In this document: positions 24,423 through 36,607 of the stretch, piece by piece
Numbering within the stretch: the first letter of the stretch is position 1
Layout: the number at the start of each line of letters is the position of its first letter
Source: Rehmannia glutinosa
Taxonomy: Eukaryota > Streptophyta > Magnoliopsida > Lamiales > Orobanchaceae
DNA: 64,000 nucleotides
Assembly (NCBI GenBank): GCA_016081115.2
Contig: CM071930.1
Span: 29,341,641 to 29,405,640 of the forward strand
Direction: 5' to 3'
The notes under the pieces: model-generated
Told to the model about the DNA's origin: nothing
Databases searched by the model: none
What the model saw: only the letters and a program-made list of their open reading frames with translations
Translations under genes and position numbers: made by a program

Positions 24423-27400
24423 CAAAAGTGGGTAGAAAAGATAGTATCTTATCTTTTTGGTCAAAAAAAGTTTTATGAGTAATTTCCAAATAAGTGGAAA
24501 AGATAAGATCTTATCTTTATCTTTTTGGTCAAAAAAAGAGTAATTTCCAATATGAGTAATTTCCACAATTTCCTGTTAAAAAATTTCTAGTAGGTTAACA
24601 AGAGAAACTTGGAGCACACCTGATAGCTTCCAATGAGATGAACCACGACAAACATGTTAGCCATGGCAATGAGCCATTTAGGTTTCTGTAATGTGAGAAG
24701 AATGTTTTCCTCTACAGCATTGCCAAACATCCAGTAACCAATCAGAGCTACTGGGAAATAGCAAATAGCAATAACAATATAAGCAACAACAACTCCTCTC
24801 CACATAGGTTTCTTGGAAGGCTTCTCAGGTGTCGAAGGCATAGTAGCTTGAATTTCCATCTCAATATTGTGACCACCATACGCAAATACAATGGTCCCCA
24901 ATGCACTGAAGAAATTAAAAATAGTACCAGCTCTACTATCTGATCTGTACCCATATTGCACGTCTGCTTGCACGCCTTTCTCCACTGAGGCACCCCATGC
25001 GATTGTCGAGTAACTATAAAAAATCATGATCAAGAAATTCTAGCTAGAACACCGGAGGTTTGGGCTAATTATATATATAAAAAAAAACCTAAAAGGTTTG
25101 AAAATTATAAAAAAATAGTTCTTGAGAGTTGATTTTATCTTAAATTTAAGGGACTAACAACAATATTCCTATAAAAGACACTGTTTTTTCGAAACTCTTT
25201 TTGCTTACGAAGAGAAAAAATATGCCTCAAGTTGTTTTCTATATTTATCAAAATACTCTTTTTTTTTTTTTGAAAAATTAGCTCTAACCTAATGGTTTTC
25301 TTTTAACTATCCCATTAACTTTTATATATTTCATTAATTATATTAATGGTACATGTGACATATATAGTGTATTGAAACATCGGATGAAATAGAAAATTCG
25401 AACTGGTCGAATGCATGTACAATTGGCTAATATATACCTCAAAGACATAACTGCTGCTGCCAAAGACACACCGGAGATCGAATTGAAGTTGGGAAGTTGA
25501 GAGAGTACAAAGTGGACAGAGGCAAAGATCATGATGAAATAGGTAAGCTTGATATCTTTGCAATCTTCGCAAACCAAATCATGGAATTTCTTGAGTGATT
25601 GCCCTCCTGTAATCGTGTAAACTATGTCCACTCCAACTTCAACAATTAACTGTTGAGGCACCACAATCCACAACCCAAGCTTTTCACCAAAAGCATGTTG
25701 TCCAAGCTCATGGTACCGATCGAAACGTTTTCCGGGCACCATTTCGTGCATCTCTACCATTTGCCACAAAGAGTAGAGAGTTACGATCCATGATATGACC
25801 AAGACTGACACTCCCGGTCCCCTGAGAATATGAGCACAACAAGAAACATTCAATAGTATTTTTTTTTTCATGCACCATAGTGTACATGATGATGTCATGT
25901 TTTTAGACGTGGCATTTACATAGTTTACAGGAGTATATGACGAAACATTAAATGAAATAAAGGAACTCAATTGTTTACTACCAGTACCCCGGAGATATGT
26001 AACTGCAGTCTAGATCCTCTATTCCAAACTGTATTTTATCTCGTATTTTATTTATCTTAAACATGCGTTCAGCGTGTAAATTAATGATATCATCAATACA
26101 CTTGGCATATAGTGTATTTGGAATATGAGATGATACACAATTGTAATAGGAAATCAATCTTGTGTAATATAAGTGAGTTTTACCATCCCATTTGAGACAT
26201 GGCATAAGGGAGACCAAGAACGCCAGCTCCAACTATGGCAGTGACATTGTGAAAAGCCGAATACCACCATTTTGCTTTCCTTGAAGAAGTGATTGGGAGC
26301 CAATCATCTATTGCCTTCTCTTCTACAGATCGCTCATCCACCTATATTTCACGCGCAAATTGTCAAGTTTGCGAACTTTTTTCTCGTGTATATTTTTTAA
26401 TGAGTTGGGAGGAATGGGTTGAGAAAAGAGATAAGTTTCAAACAAACCAAAAAACTCGAGATTCAAACTTCTCATGTGTGTTTGCATACATATATAACGT
26501 GTGTGTGTATATATTGAAAGGAAATAAGTGTGTAAAAATACCGGATACCAGAATTGCACTAAGCAAACACACCAACAACAACAAAAAAGTGAGATTTCAA
26601 ATTTCAAATCAGGTAGTCTTCACACACTATCACAAGCCATAAAATGTTAAAAATTAGAATTTGCAATACATGTCTATTTCTTGTTTTTTGTCAACAATTG
26701 ATGCGTGTAAAATATATGTGCATTTTGGGGCTTAAAATGATATATAATTGATATATTTGCATGTATATTTAGTGTGTTTTACTTTAGTTTCATTTGTTGG
26801 GCGTGATACTGCGTAGTCTTGTAAATTTTACAGAAAATGGAGCTAAATTGGATAAAAAGCGATATCACGTTCCAAAGTATAGGTCAAGAGCTAAGGTACA
26901 AGCAAAGATATGAAGGAAAGAAGCATGAACGATCAAACAAAAGGGAATTTCCTTCAAAAACGACAAAACGCGCTAACAATTTCTAGAACTGACAGGGTTT
27001 AGTATTTTTGCCATAACTTTCTCTACAAAACTGATATTGAGGTGATTCAAGTGGCTATGGAAAGATAAAAGAAAGGGCTACAACTTTTGTGAGACCCCAG
27101 GAACAAATTCGAATCGCACGACCCGACCATGTGGGTTGACACGAGTGTGCGACGTTTGTGGGGCTGAATTGGTCTCCTAATCTTACCAGAACTCTGCAAG
27201 TAATCTCTCCAAGCACCTATATAAAGGGACCATGGCTTGCACGAAAATTCATCACTTCATACAGAGAAAACACATCAAATTACGCATGAATACAAGATTC
27301 GAAGTCATAAGAGAGATAAGGGCTAGGTCCCAAAGAACATCACAAGGCCTTTCGCATCTACGAGAGCACAAGAGCTTCGAAGGCTTAGGAGGGGAATCCA

Positions 27401-30400
27401 TCCTGACAAGAAGGGATTTTCTTTCTATGCCTAGATCTCTTGTTTGTGCTTAAACGATGTCATAATGTTGATTTCAAATTTGTCTATGAATTTGTTATCA
27501 ATGTTTGGCTAATCTTTCGTATCTTAGGGGCATAATCGAAACTGTGGATTCATGTTAAATCTTGATTAATTAATTTCTTAATTGATTCATGCGTTCTATT
27601 TTACGAATTCAAGTGCTTATTTATAATTGCTTTTTATCTGATCAATAATTAGCATGTCATATTTCTTAGTGCGAGATTCAGGAGATGAGTTCTAACAAAG
27701 ACGGAAATCAAATACATACATAAATGGGTGTAACGAGTCGGGAGACCTACAACTGTTTGTGGGGGAGTCATTCAATTCATAAATCTAATTCATAAATCTT
27801 TTAAGAGTTAATAATAGTTGTAACATATCAGGAGATTTATAATTGTTATTAATCTACTATTTATTTATCACCCGGGTGGGTGAATAGACTATCTTAGGAA
27901 TTGAACCCATAGAATTGAATGAATTGGTTTTGAAACTTTAATTGGATTTAATATTGAAGAAACATGCTGAGATTATGTGCCTAAGGTTGCTCTTGCAGTT
28001 GTTGAAAATACTTGTGGGTTTCGCAAATTTATTTATTTTTATGTTATTTTTTTATTTTTACTTAAACTTGATATTCGGTCGCTTCAATAAAATTGGAATG
28101 CGATGTTATTATAGCCTAAGTGTTTTACATATCAATCCCTGAGGAATACAACCTTGCTTGCCATTATTCTATAAACTACATTGTACACTTGCAGTTGTAT
28201 GATCCAAAATATTTTTGGCGAACAAGTTTTTGGCAACATTGCCGGGGATTGATGGATTCTACTTAGATATAGTAATAAGTAATTCACTCTTAATTGAAGC
28301 ATTTTTTTTGGTAAATATTTTTTTTCTCTTTTTTTATTTTTTTCTCTTCTTCGTTTCTAACATTGGTTTTGTTGAATGCGAGACTGAAATCTTTGGAGAT
28401 ACAAGCAGCTCAATCGCAACTGCAGTGGGAGGCCAACATCAAAAAGGCAAATTCCCAAGTGATACTAAACTTAATCCGAGAAAACAGTGCAACGCCATTC
28501 GTCTGATGGATGGTACAGAATATAAGGGCTCAAGGATTTCAACTGACACGGTTCAACAACAGTGATGTTCGAAATCTGAAGTTTGGCTGAAGACGTAAAA
28601 GTTAGCGCTTTGTGGGAGGCAACCCAAGAGACGTCGCGGCAAATTCCGGGGTTAAAAAAAAGAAAAAAAATGGAAAAAAGGAAAAAAAAAAGCACACGAG
28701 CGTGTGGACGAACACGACCCGACTATGCGATCTGCTTCTCCAATTTCAAATTTGACGGACGAGCTTCCTGGCATCACCGGAACGGTCCAGGTAAATACTC
28801 TTTACACATTCCTCTTTGTTTTGATAATTTCCTCATATGTTCGGGATGAAGCATATTTTAAGTTTTGGGGGGAATTGCCAAGAATGCAAAATTTAGTACC
28901 TTCTTGCATTTTGCATTGCATTTAGGAATGCATGTAGAGTATTTTGTATTAAAATTTTCATTTTTTTTTTTTTTTAGCATGTTTATGGCTTTAGCACGTT
29001 TAATTGCTTTTGTGTATAATTTTTAATCAAGATTTTCGAAAATGCCCAGCTTCCGTATGATTTTACTATGAGTATCTTATGGAATGAGATAACATACTTC
29101 TGGGATTAATGTAATGAGTTGTTGGGAAGATGTCATTTATTTGCTTAACATTAGTTGATAAAATTATGTATTTGAGCATGTTGCGAAAAATAAGCCTGTG
29201 AGCTTTTGTGCCTTGAACTGCTTTATATTATGCAACTTATTTTTTCTTGAGTGTATCATTCATGATTAATAGAACTCTAGAACTTGCTCTGGTATCTTCG
29301 TTGAAGCCATGTGCGTGTGTGCAATTTTTGAAAATGATTTAAGGCCATCTTTGTTTTAGCTTACTTAGCCCAAAAAACACACCTATGAACTCATGATTCC
29401 TTAGTTAGCCAATTTTGAGCCTTAACTTTTTATTCTTAGCCACATTGATCTTTAAAATTGAAAAATGATTTTATCCCTAAAATTTCTTGGGCTTATAGAA
29501 AATGAATAAGTTTGGAGGAGATATGATGAAAATTAATGAAAAAGGAGAGGAAGTTGGCAAAAGAAAGAGGGATGGGCAGATCTGGGTAAATGGAATAAGA
29601 AAGAAGCTCGAAAAAAAAATAAAATATCTGGAAAATACATACAGAAAATCGAGAAAAAGAAAGAAAATTCTGAACATTGTGAAAAAAAAGAGAGCTTGAG
29701 GCTAAAAAAAAGAAAATAGGCAAAAAGGCCTAAGAATGAAAAAGGAGAAACAAGGGTGGAGTTGAGTTGAAAAAGAAACATATCTTGGAAAACTAGTATT
29801 ATGCTGAAATTGGGTTGGTGAATTGCAAATCTGTGCGCTTAAATTTTATTTGCTCAAGTCAAGTTACTTAATCCAAATTTTTCCTACCCTTACCAAAGAG
29901 CCTACATTATAACCTAATGAAAAGTCTTTTTTGATCTTAAATTGTGCACACAAAAGTTGTAGAGATGTTAGACGATTTGCAAGCCTATGGTAGTTCTACT
30001 TTTATCGAATTGAATTTGAGCATAAACACTATCCATACACTTTTGAGAGTCGAGTGATACACTATCTACTTGTGAGTCGTGATGTCAAGTACCCAAGAGA
30101 GTATTGATTATGCCGAGTTTATGTATGATGACTTCTTGATTATGAATTACATGATTTTCTTAAGTATGAAGTCAAATGAGATTTAATGTTTATAGTGTTC
30201 TTGTGTGTTCTTTTTACCCATTGATTTTATTTTTATTAATTTGCTCGAGGACGAGCAATGCTTTAAGTTTGGCGGATTTCGATGCATGTAAAATATACGT
30301 ACATTTTAGGGCTTAAAATGATATATAATTGATATATTTGCATGTATATTTAGTGTGTTTTACTTGGTTTCCTTTGTTGGGCGTGATACTACGTACTCCT

Positions 30401-33400
30401 GTGAATTTTACAGGAAATGGAGCTAAATTGGATAAAAAGCAATATCACATTTCAAAGTATAGGTCAAGAGCTAAGGAACAAGCAAATATATGAAGGAAAG
30501 AAGCATGAACGGTCAAACAAAAGGGAATTTCCTTCAAAAACATCAAAACACGCTAATAATTTCCAACACTGGTAGGGTTTAGTATTTTGGCCATAACTTT
30601 CTCTACAAAATTAATATTAAGATGATTCATGCGGCTATGGAAAGCTAAGAGAAAGGGCTACAACCTTTGTGAAGACCCAAGGAGCAAATTTTGATCGCAC
30701 GACCCGACCGTGTGGGTTAACACGGGCGTGCGATGTTTATGGGGCTGAATTGGTCTCCTAATCCTACCAGAACTCTGCAAGTGATCTCTCCAAACACCAA
30801 TATAAAAGGACCAAGGATTGCACGATAATTCATTACTTCATACAGAGAAAACACATCAAATTACGCAGGAATACAAGATTCTAAGTCTTCTGAGAGAGGA
30901 GGGCTAGGTCGCGAAGAACACCACAAGGCCTTTCGCATCTATGGGAGCACAAGAGCTTCGAAGGTTTAGGAGGGGAATTCATCTTGACAAGAGGTTTTCT
31001 TTATATGTCTAGATTTGTCTGTGCTTAAACGATGTCATAATATTGATTTCGAATTTTTCTACGAATTTGTTATCAATGTTTGGCTAATCTTTTGGATCTT
31101 AGGGGCATAATTGAAACTGTGGATTCATGTTAAATCTTGATTAATTATTTTTCTTAATTGATTCATGCGTTCTATTTATGAATTCGAGTGCTTATTTATA
31201 ATTGCTTTTTATCTGATCAATAATTAGGATGTCATATTTGTTATGCGAGATTCGGGAGATGAGTTCTAACAAAGACGAAAATTGAATTCAGACATAAACG
31301 GGTGTAACGAGTCAGGAGACCTATAACTGTTTGTGAGGAGTCATTCAATCCATAAACCTTTTGGGAGTTAATAAAAGTTATAACGTATTGGGAGATCTAC
31401 AATTTTGTTTATTAATCTACTGTTTATTTATCACCCGGGAGGGGGAATAGACTATCTTAGGAATTGAACCCATAGAATTGCATGAATTGGTTTTGAAACT
31501 TTAATTGGATTCTATAAAATACACTGTACACTTGCAGTTGTATGATCCAAAATATTTTTGGCGAACAACAAGTCACATACAAAAGTAGTGGCTGAAGATT
31601 ATAGCCACCAACTCAACTAGGTATAATTGATTATTAATTGTACCTAACCCACTTTATCAGTGGGGATGTTTTTTAATTAGCAAATTGTTGAATGTTAAAG
31701 CCTATAAATAGGCTGGTTGTATCATCATTTCTGTATCAATTCGAGTGAAGAAAAACAAAGCCAATCCAAGACTACTTAGTTTGAGAAACATTGTGAAGAA
31801 ATTTGTAGAAAAAATTGAGAGTATTTTCTAAATTGTATTTTGAAGAGGTTATATTTTCAGTGAGCAAATATTTTAGCCTCCAATTTATTTTTTTATCTCT
31901 CTCATGTTTTTATATTTACACTCGTATACCCAACAATTGTGGTATCAGAGCCACCCTTTGGCCTGATAACCCTTCATATTTACAAAAATGACCTCAACCA
32001 GTTACAGTGAACTTGCATTCACAGATTCCCAACAATGTGTTCCTATCTTTGTTGGTCAAGATTATGAACTATGGATGATTCTAATGCACACGTTGTTTGT
32101 GTCCCGTGAACTTTGGGATATTGTTGAAGATGGATATAGTACACATACTCCAGAGGAGGAAGCCGCACTAACTGCCACAAAGAAAAAAGAGGATAAGGAG
32201 AACAAGACCAAAGATACAAGAGCCTTGTCCTTTATGCATCAAGGGATAAGTAGAGCAATTCTTCCGCGGTGAAAACATCAAAAGAAGCATAGAAAATTTT
32301 AAAAAAACAATTTGGAGGCTATGAAACGGTTATCTCTATTAAAATCAATCAAATCAGAGGACACAATGAACCATTGAAGATAAAAAGATCGTTGAAAAAG
32401 TGCTACAAAATCTGCCATCAAATTTCAAGCATATTGTTGCTGCTATTGAAAAATCTAATGATTTATCCACACTATCTTTGGATGAACTCATGGGATCGCT
32501 TGAAGCCCATGGAAAAAGAATGAGTAGATTCTCAAACCAAAGCTTAGAGCAAGCCTTCCACGTAAAAACAAATATTTCAGAAATATAAAAACTCAGTATA
32601 TCGAGGTGCAAGAGGAAGAGGTCGCGACATAGACTAGGCACGAAAAAGAGGAAGACGAGGTGCATTCATTCAGAGAAATCAAATCAAAATTCCAATTTTT
32701 ATATTGCCGGATATGCAGAAAGAATAACCATGATACCAAAAATTGCCATTATAAGTGCAAAAGATGCAAAAATGCAAATCATTCTCAAAGAGACTGCTGA
32801 CATAAAGATGATGGAGATACAAATGAAGCCAACTTATCTGAATAAAAAGAACCTAACTAGGTATTCTTTTCATGTATGAATTCTCAACAACAAATTAAGA
32901 ATATTTGGTACGTGGATAGTGGTTGCAGCAATAACATGTATGGAAACAAGAAAATATTCATAAATCTCGATGAATCATATTCATCTAAAGTAAAGCTCGG
33001 AGATGACAAATCATGCAAAATTACCGGAAAAGGAGCAATAGCATTCCAGACAAAAGAAGGTAAAATGAATATCATCAAAGATGTAATTTATGTACCTGAC
33101 TTGACTTAAAATTTATTGAGCGTGGGCAAACTCCTGGAGAAAGATTACAAGGTGAAGTTCAATAATGACCATTGTATCATTATTGACAAACATAGGAATC
33201 TCACAATAGCTAAAATTAAGATGAATTCAAACAAAATGTTTCCTCTTAATTTGCCATTGACTGAGAAAATTGCACTTCAAAGTACCACATAAGAATAACA
33301 TAATCTATGGCATTTGAGGTATGGACATTTGAGCTATAAAGGTTTAAATTTGTTGAAAAAGAAAAATATGGTTTTTGGTCTTCCTAATAGTCCAGATCGA

Positions 33401-36400
33401 GACAAGACATGTGAATGATGTATTTTTGGTAAAATGCATCATTTGTCATTTCCAAAGACATCATACAGAGCCAAAGCTCCTCTCGAGATAGTACATGCAG
33501 ATATTTGTGGGCCTACACAAACACTATCCCTCAATGACAACAGGTACTTCATATTGTTCGTTGATGATTTTTCCAGAATGATGTGGGTTTACATTTTGAA
33601 GCAAAAGACAGAAGCATTTCCAAAATTTCTGGAGTTCAAAAAATATGTGGAAAATCAAAGTGGCAGAAAAATAAAAACTCTACGGACAGACTGGTGAGGA
33701 GAATTCATCAGAAAATCCTTCTTGTATTATTGCAAAGACAAAGGGATCCACACACAGCTAACAGTTCGTTACAACCCACAACAAAACAGTATTGCAGAGC
33801 AAAAAAATTGCACAATAGTTGAGATGGCATGGAGCATGATGACAGGCAAATGACTTCCAAAAACTTTCTAGGCAGAAACGGTAAATGCGACAGTCTATAT
33901 TTTGAACCTTTACCAAAACTATCTGAAGAATTTTATCCAGAATCTGAAAGTCCAATAAGAAGGGTAAGAAGTTTAAGAGAAATATACGAAACCTGTGATG
34001 TTGCATTTTTTGCTTGTGAGCTTCAGAATTATGAAAAAGTTGCTAAAGAAGAAGTTTGGCAAACTGCAATGGACGAAGAAGTTGCAAGTACTGAAAAGAA
34101 TAATACTTGGGAACTCGTAGACCTTCCCGAAGAAAAAAGTGTGATCGGAGTCAAATGGATCTACATGACCAAGTACAAAGAAGATGACTCAATTCACAAG
34201 CACAAAGCCCGCTTAGTAGCAAAATGGTATTCTCAACAACCAAGAGTTGATTTCAATGAGACATTTGCACCAGTTGCTCGAATGGAGACAATACAAATTG
34301 TCCTAGCCATTGCAACACAATTTGAGCTACCAGTCTACGAAATGGATGTTAAATCAGCATTTCTCAATAGTAACTTGAAAGATGAAGTGTACGTGGAACA
34401 ACCAGAAGGCTACATTACCCACGGTGAAGAAGATAAAATCTATCGACTCAGAAAATAACTATATAGATTGAAACAACCACCAAGAGCCCGGAACAACAAG
34501 ATTGACAAGTATTTTCAGCAAAATGGTTTTCAGAAAAGTCACAGTGAGCCGTCATTATACGTGAAGAAACAAGGTGTGAAAGACTTTCTAATTGTTTGTC
34601 TTTACGTAGATGACTCGATCTATACATGGACAAATGTAGCATTAGTGCAAGATTTCGAAAAGGCAATGATGAACGAGTACGAGAAGACTAACTTGGGTCT
34701 CATGAAATACTTTCTCGAGATTCAAGTTTGACAAACAAAAAGAGAAATTTTTATTTCTCAAGAAAAATGTCTTGAAACATTGTTGAAGAAATTTCAGATG
34801 AGCAATTGCAAGTCAATTTCAACTCCACTTCCAATCAACGAAAACTGCAATTAAATGATGGTGCAACTAAAGCTGATCCAAAGATGTACCACAACTTAGT
34901 CGGTTTGTTGATCTACTTGATGAATACAAGGCATGATATTGTCTATCCAGTCAACCTAATTTCAAGATTCATGCACGATCCAAGCAAGCTACATTATGCA
35001 ACAACAAAAAGGATTCTTCGATACCTTCAAGGTACGAGAAAACTCGGCATCAAGTATGTCAAAGAAAAAGATTATAATCTCATTGGATATACAAATAGTG
35101 ATTGTGCTAGGTCATTTGATGATCGCAAAAGTACATCTGGGTATGTATTTTGCCTGAGCTCGAAAATTATATCTTGGTCATCAAAGAAACAAAAGACAGT
35201 ATCACTTTCATCAGTAGAAGCAGAATACATCGCCGCAACTGATGCAACTTGTGAAGCAGTATGGCTTAGAAGAATTTTGGCTGATGTTCAGCAAAGCCAA
35301 GTGACTCCCATAATAATTTTCTGTGACAACATGTCAACTATTGCAATGACGAAAAACCCAATTTTCCATGCAAGGTCGAAGCACATTGAACTTCGTCACC
35401 ATTTCATCAGAAGTCTTGTGAATAATCAAGAAATTCAATTAGAGTTTGTGAATACAAAGAGCAATTAGCAGATAGTTTTACTAAAGCTGTGAGCCTTGAA
35501 AAATTGGAGTAACTTCGAAAGAATGTTCAGATTATAAATTAAGAGGGAGTGTTAAAAAGTATAATTTGTAATATACATGTCCATTTCTTGTTATTTGTCA
35601 ACAACCCACATACAAAAGTAGTGGCCGAAGATTATAGTCACCAACCCAACTTCTAAAGGTATGATTAATTGTGAATTGTATCTAACCCACTTCATTAGTG
35701 GTGAAGTTTTTTAATTAGCAAATTGTTGAATGTTAAAGCCTATAAATAGGCTAGTTGTATCAACATTTCTGTATCAATTCGAGTGAAGAAAAACAAAGCC
35801 AATCCAAGGCTACTTAATGTGAGAAAAATTGTGTAGAAATTTGTAAAAAAAATTGAGAGTATTTTCTAAATTGTATTTTGAAGAGGTAATATTTTTGGTG
35901 AGCAAATATTTTAGCCTCCAATTTATTTGTTACCTCTCTCATATTTTTATATTTACACCCGTATACTCATCAACTTTAAAATAGCATAAAATCATTGGGT
36001 TTTTGAAGTAAAACAAAGGCAAATTAAAGCCCAAATCACGAAAATATATACACACTACATAACAGAAATGCTTGAGCAATGCATTATGTTTATACATTAT
36101 ATTCATCCTTCAACACACAGTTTGGATTTTGTTTTTCATTTGATGTTTCAATACACCAGATAAATATTACATGTACAATTACAATATCATATATATGCAC
36201 GCAATTTTTTTTTATTCTTTTTACATTTACTAATACAGTAGTACTCCACTTTGTATTAAAACACCAAATAAAAAAAATGGAATAGAAGATTAGATTGACA
36301 TGCACAGGGTTCCATCTAATATGCGTGAAATATAAGATGAAATACATAATAAAATAAAAGATACAGTGAGCTCAACACGCATAGACAGAGAGATAAATTA

Positions 36401-36462
36401 AGTAGACTTACATCTTTATAGTAATAGCTCTTTCCATAACTTGTAGTACCTTCATTTGCCAT
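17460..36462 (-). CDS. LHT-B: LHT1-like amino-acid transporter, intact frame over 19 kb
   Basis: Eight coding exons on the minus strand, in gene order: 36412-36462, 26184-26341, 25438-25821, 24620-25013, 23266-23371, 18301-18392, 18104-18172, 17460-17558. They total 1353 nt, giving 450 aa plus stop, with GT-AG junctions and phases identical to LHT-A and LHT-C. The N-terminus MANEGTTSYGKS precedes the Aa_trans domain. Conserved segments are GAGVLGLPYAMSQMGW, the MHEMVPGKRFDRYHELGQHA block, STPEKPSKKPMW, AMPVFDMMETVLVKK, FFGGFAFAPTTYF and the C-terminal GGLRQIIIQAKTYKF. By family knowledge it should import neutral and acidic amino acids with protons across the plasma membrane. Introns 1, 4 and 5 are swollen by transposons (R3 plus a nested element, a TIR element, and R2), all LTR elements antisense. 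Nothing in the coding sequence suggests loss of function, but correct splicing of the 10-kb first intron is unproven. Confidence 0.92.
18438..18636 (+). repeat. R2 5' LTR
   Basis: TGTTAGAGTAG ... GTTCTATCA, 199 bp; a candidate TATA-like CTATTTAAGAG lies at about 18530. Same length and apparently the same sequence as the 3' LTR. Confidence 0.93.
18637..18649 (+). other. R2 primer-binding site
   Basis: TGGCATCAGAGCC directly follows the 5' LTR and matches the 3' end complement of plant initiator-Met tRNA with one substitution from the usual TGGTATCAGAGCC. Confidence 0.85.
18918..22960 (+). pseudogene. R2 gag-pol, frameshifted
   Basis: Gag starts at 18918 (MASEKDDSLQSIGVRLDGKN) and shifts frame near 19140. 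A CCHC zinc knuckle (CSFCRTPGHWKAQC) lies near 19650. Integrase runs from about 20480 to 20850 with DLGGEYTSNNF and TPEQNGVAERKHRHI; the longest open stretch is 20609-21499. RT is split over about 21490-22225 and keeps SRWVYKIKTKSDGS and the active-site YVDD (near 22045). RNase H at about 22500-22900 keeps DADWASDP and KSTTGFCIFLGD. At least five frame breaks interrupt the polyprotein. Confidence 0.9.
23004..23014 (+). other. R2 polypurine tract
   Basis: TTGTGGGGGA immediately upstream of the 3' LTR, the expected plus-strand priming site. Confidence 0.75.
23015..23213 (+). repeat. R2 3' LTR
   Basis: TGTTAGAGTAG ... GTTCTATCA, 199 bp. Followed by GAACAAGCAATACAAAC, which continues the intron text also seen in LHT-A near 1759-1772. 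Confidence 0.93.
23920..24200. repeat. Array of GTGATAAG/CTTATCAC-type palindromic words
   Basis: Alternating forms of AACGTGATAAGAGTTATATA and its complement (AACTCTTATCGTGATATATA, CGATACGTGTTATCACG) recur every 30-40 bases with a (TA)n run at 24061-24091. The strand could form cruciforms. No repeat unit is conserved exactly. Confidence 0.65.
24331..24419 (+). repeat. (GA)n microsatellite, 89 bp
   Basis: Uninterrupted GA dinucleotides in LHT-B intron 4; on the transcribed strand it reads as a CT polypyrimidine tract about 600 bases downstream of the intron donor's partner exon. Likely polymorphic. Confidence 0.97.
26699..28224 (+). repeat. 5' LTR of the nested LARD-like element
   Basis: TGATGCGTGTAAAATATATG to GGCGAACA, about 1.5 kb. 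It retains a ~230-bp segment (about 27950-28180) that the 3' LTR lacks. No coding sequence; open frames within it are not conserved in the other LTR copies. Confidence 0.8.
28225..30279 (+). other. Internal region of the LARD-like element; no gene
   Basis: Contains poly-A and poly-T rich stretches, a purine-rich block (29490-29775) and signature words of non-autonomous LTR elements. No integrase, RT or RNase H motif was seen in any frame. Confidence 0.7.
30280..31567 (+). repeat. 3' LTR of the nested LARD-like element, internally deleted
   Basis: Starts CGATGCATGTAAAATATACG (first base changed from T) and ends GGCGAACA. A deletion of roughly 230 bp joins ATTGGATT to CTATAAAATACACTGTACAC near 31510 compared with the 5' LTR. 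Confidence 0.8.
31988..35468 (+). pseudogene. R3 gag-pol, interrupted
   Basis: Gag begins at 31988 (MTSTSYSELAFTDSQQC) and breaks at about 32272. A protease domain with YVDSGCSNNM is at 32903-32935. Integrase (HADICGPT, FVDDFSRMMWVY) occupies 33434-33697 and ends at an in-frame stop just after the LRTD motif. RT at 33829-34731 keeps KWIYMTKYKED, MDVKSAFLN and LYVDDSI, with a TAA at 34456 within the usual K-LYGLKQ segment. RNase H at 34806-35468 keeps YTNSDCA, KSTSGYVF and EAEYIAATDA. Several point stops rather than large deletions inactivate it. Confidence 0.9.
35550..35972 (+). repeat. R3 3' LTR
   Basis: TGTTAAAAAGTATAATTTG to GTATACTCATCA. It supplies the uninterrupted reference (GTCAACAACCCACATAC) showing where the LARD-like element split the 5' LTR. 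Confidence 0.88.
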
Positions 36463-36598
36463 TAACAACTGTAGTTAGTGGTCAAAGCTTGCAATTCAAA
36501 GGAGAAACTGGAGAAATGGCTCAGGAGCTCAAAATAATTCACTTCAGTTTATTAATGTGACGCAAACATAGGATTATAGGATGGGGGAGAGGTGCATA

Positions 36599-36607
36599 GT
36601 TTTATAC
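36599..36607 (-). promoter_or_regulatory. Candidate TATA box of LHT-B
   Basis: GTATAAAAC on the minus strand, 137-145 bases upstream of the LHT-B start codon, with AGTCAAATATGTGAA before it. Position and sequence suit a plant core promoter; the transcription start is not determined. Confidence 0.45.

Larger units (their letters stand above)
23750..24440. mobile_element. Probable TIR element in LHT-B intron 4
   Basis: CTTTTCTACCCACTTTTTC (about 23786) has an inverted counterpart AAAAGTGGGTAGAAAAGA (about 24424). Between them is a palindrome-rich stretch (23920-24200), a TA microsatellite and a GA microsatellite. The style, short palindromes between TIRs, resembles the elements at 14335 and 43865. 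Ends are approximate and there is no coding capacity. Confidence 0.5.
26699..31567 (+). mobile_element. LARD-like LTR element without gag-pol, nested in the R3 5' LTR
   Basis: Two related LTRs (26699-28224 and 30280-31567) enclose about 2 kb without retroviral domains. Just after the 5' LTR, TTTTTGGCAACATTGCCGGGG resembles the TTGGCGCCGTTGCCGGGG junction of plant Ty3/gypsy-type and large non-autonomous LTR elements. GTGGGAGGCAACCCAA (28612) and GCTCGAGGACGAGCAATG (30243), followed by AAGTTTGGCGG before the 3' LTR, are further hallmarks. It sits in the target word CAACAA of the R3 LTR. A weak gag-like stretch (LKSLEIQAAQSQLQWEANIK) lies near 28385. Confidence 0.8.
26645..35972 (+). mobile_element. 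R3: Ty1/copia element in LHT-B intron 1, split by a nested LTR element
   Basis: The 5' LTR is in two parts, 26645-26698 and 31568-31935. The 3' LTR is 35550-35972 (423 bp). The primer-binding site TGGTATCAGAGC is at 31940-31951, and the purine tract AAGAGGGAG ends at 35549. The coding order is copia, antisense to LHT-B. No clean target duplication was found: the left flank is TAAAA, whereas the right flank after ...CATCA reads ACTTT followed by AAAATAG, so the right edge may be altered. Confidence 0.88.

Noticed and set aside
24258..24566. Minus-strand open frame encoding a long Ser-Leu dipeptide run
   Set aside because: It is simply the translation of the (GA)n microsatellite.
27232..27453. 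Open frame inside the LARD-like 5' LTR as a gene
   Set aside because: Not preserved in the 3' LTR or in the solo LTR, so it is chance.
29477..29781. Phe/Ser-rich minus-strand frames
   Set aside because: Translation of a purine-rich block in a non-coding retroelement interior.
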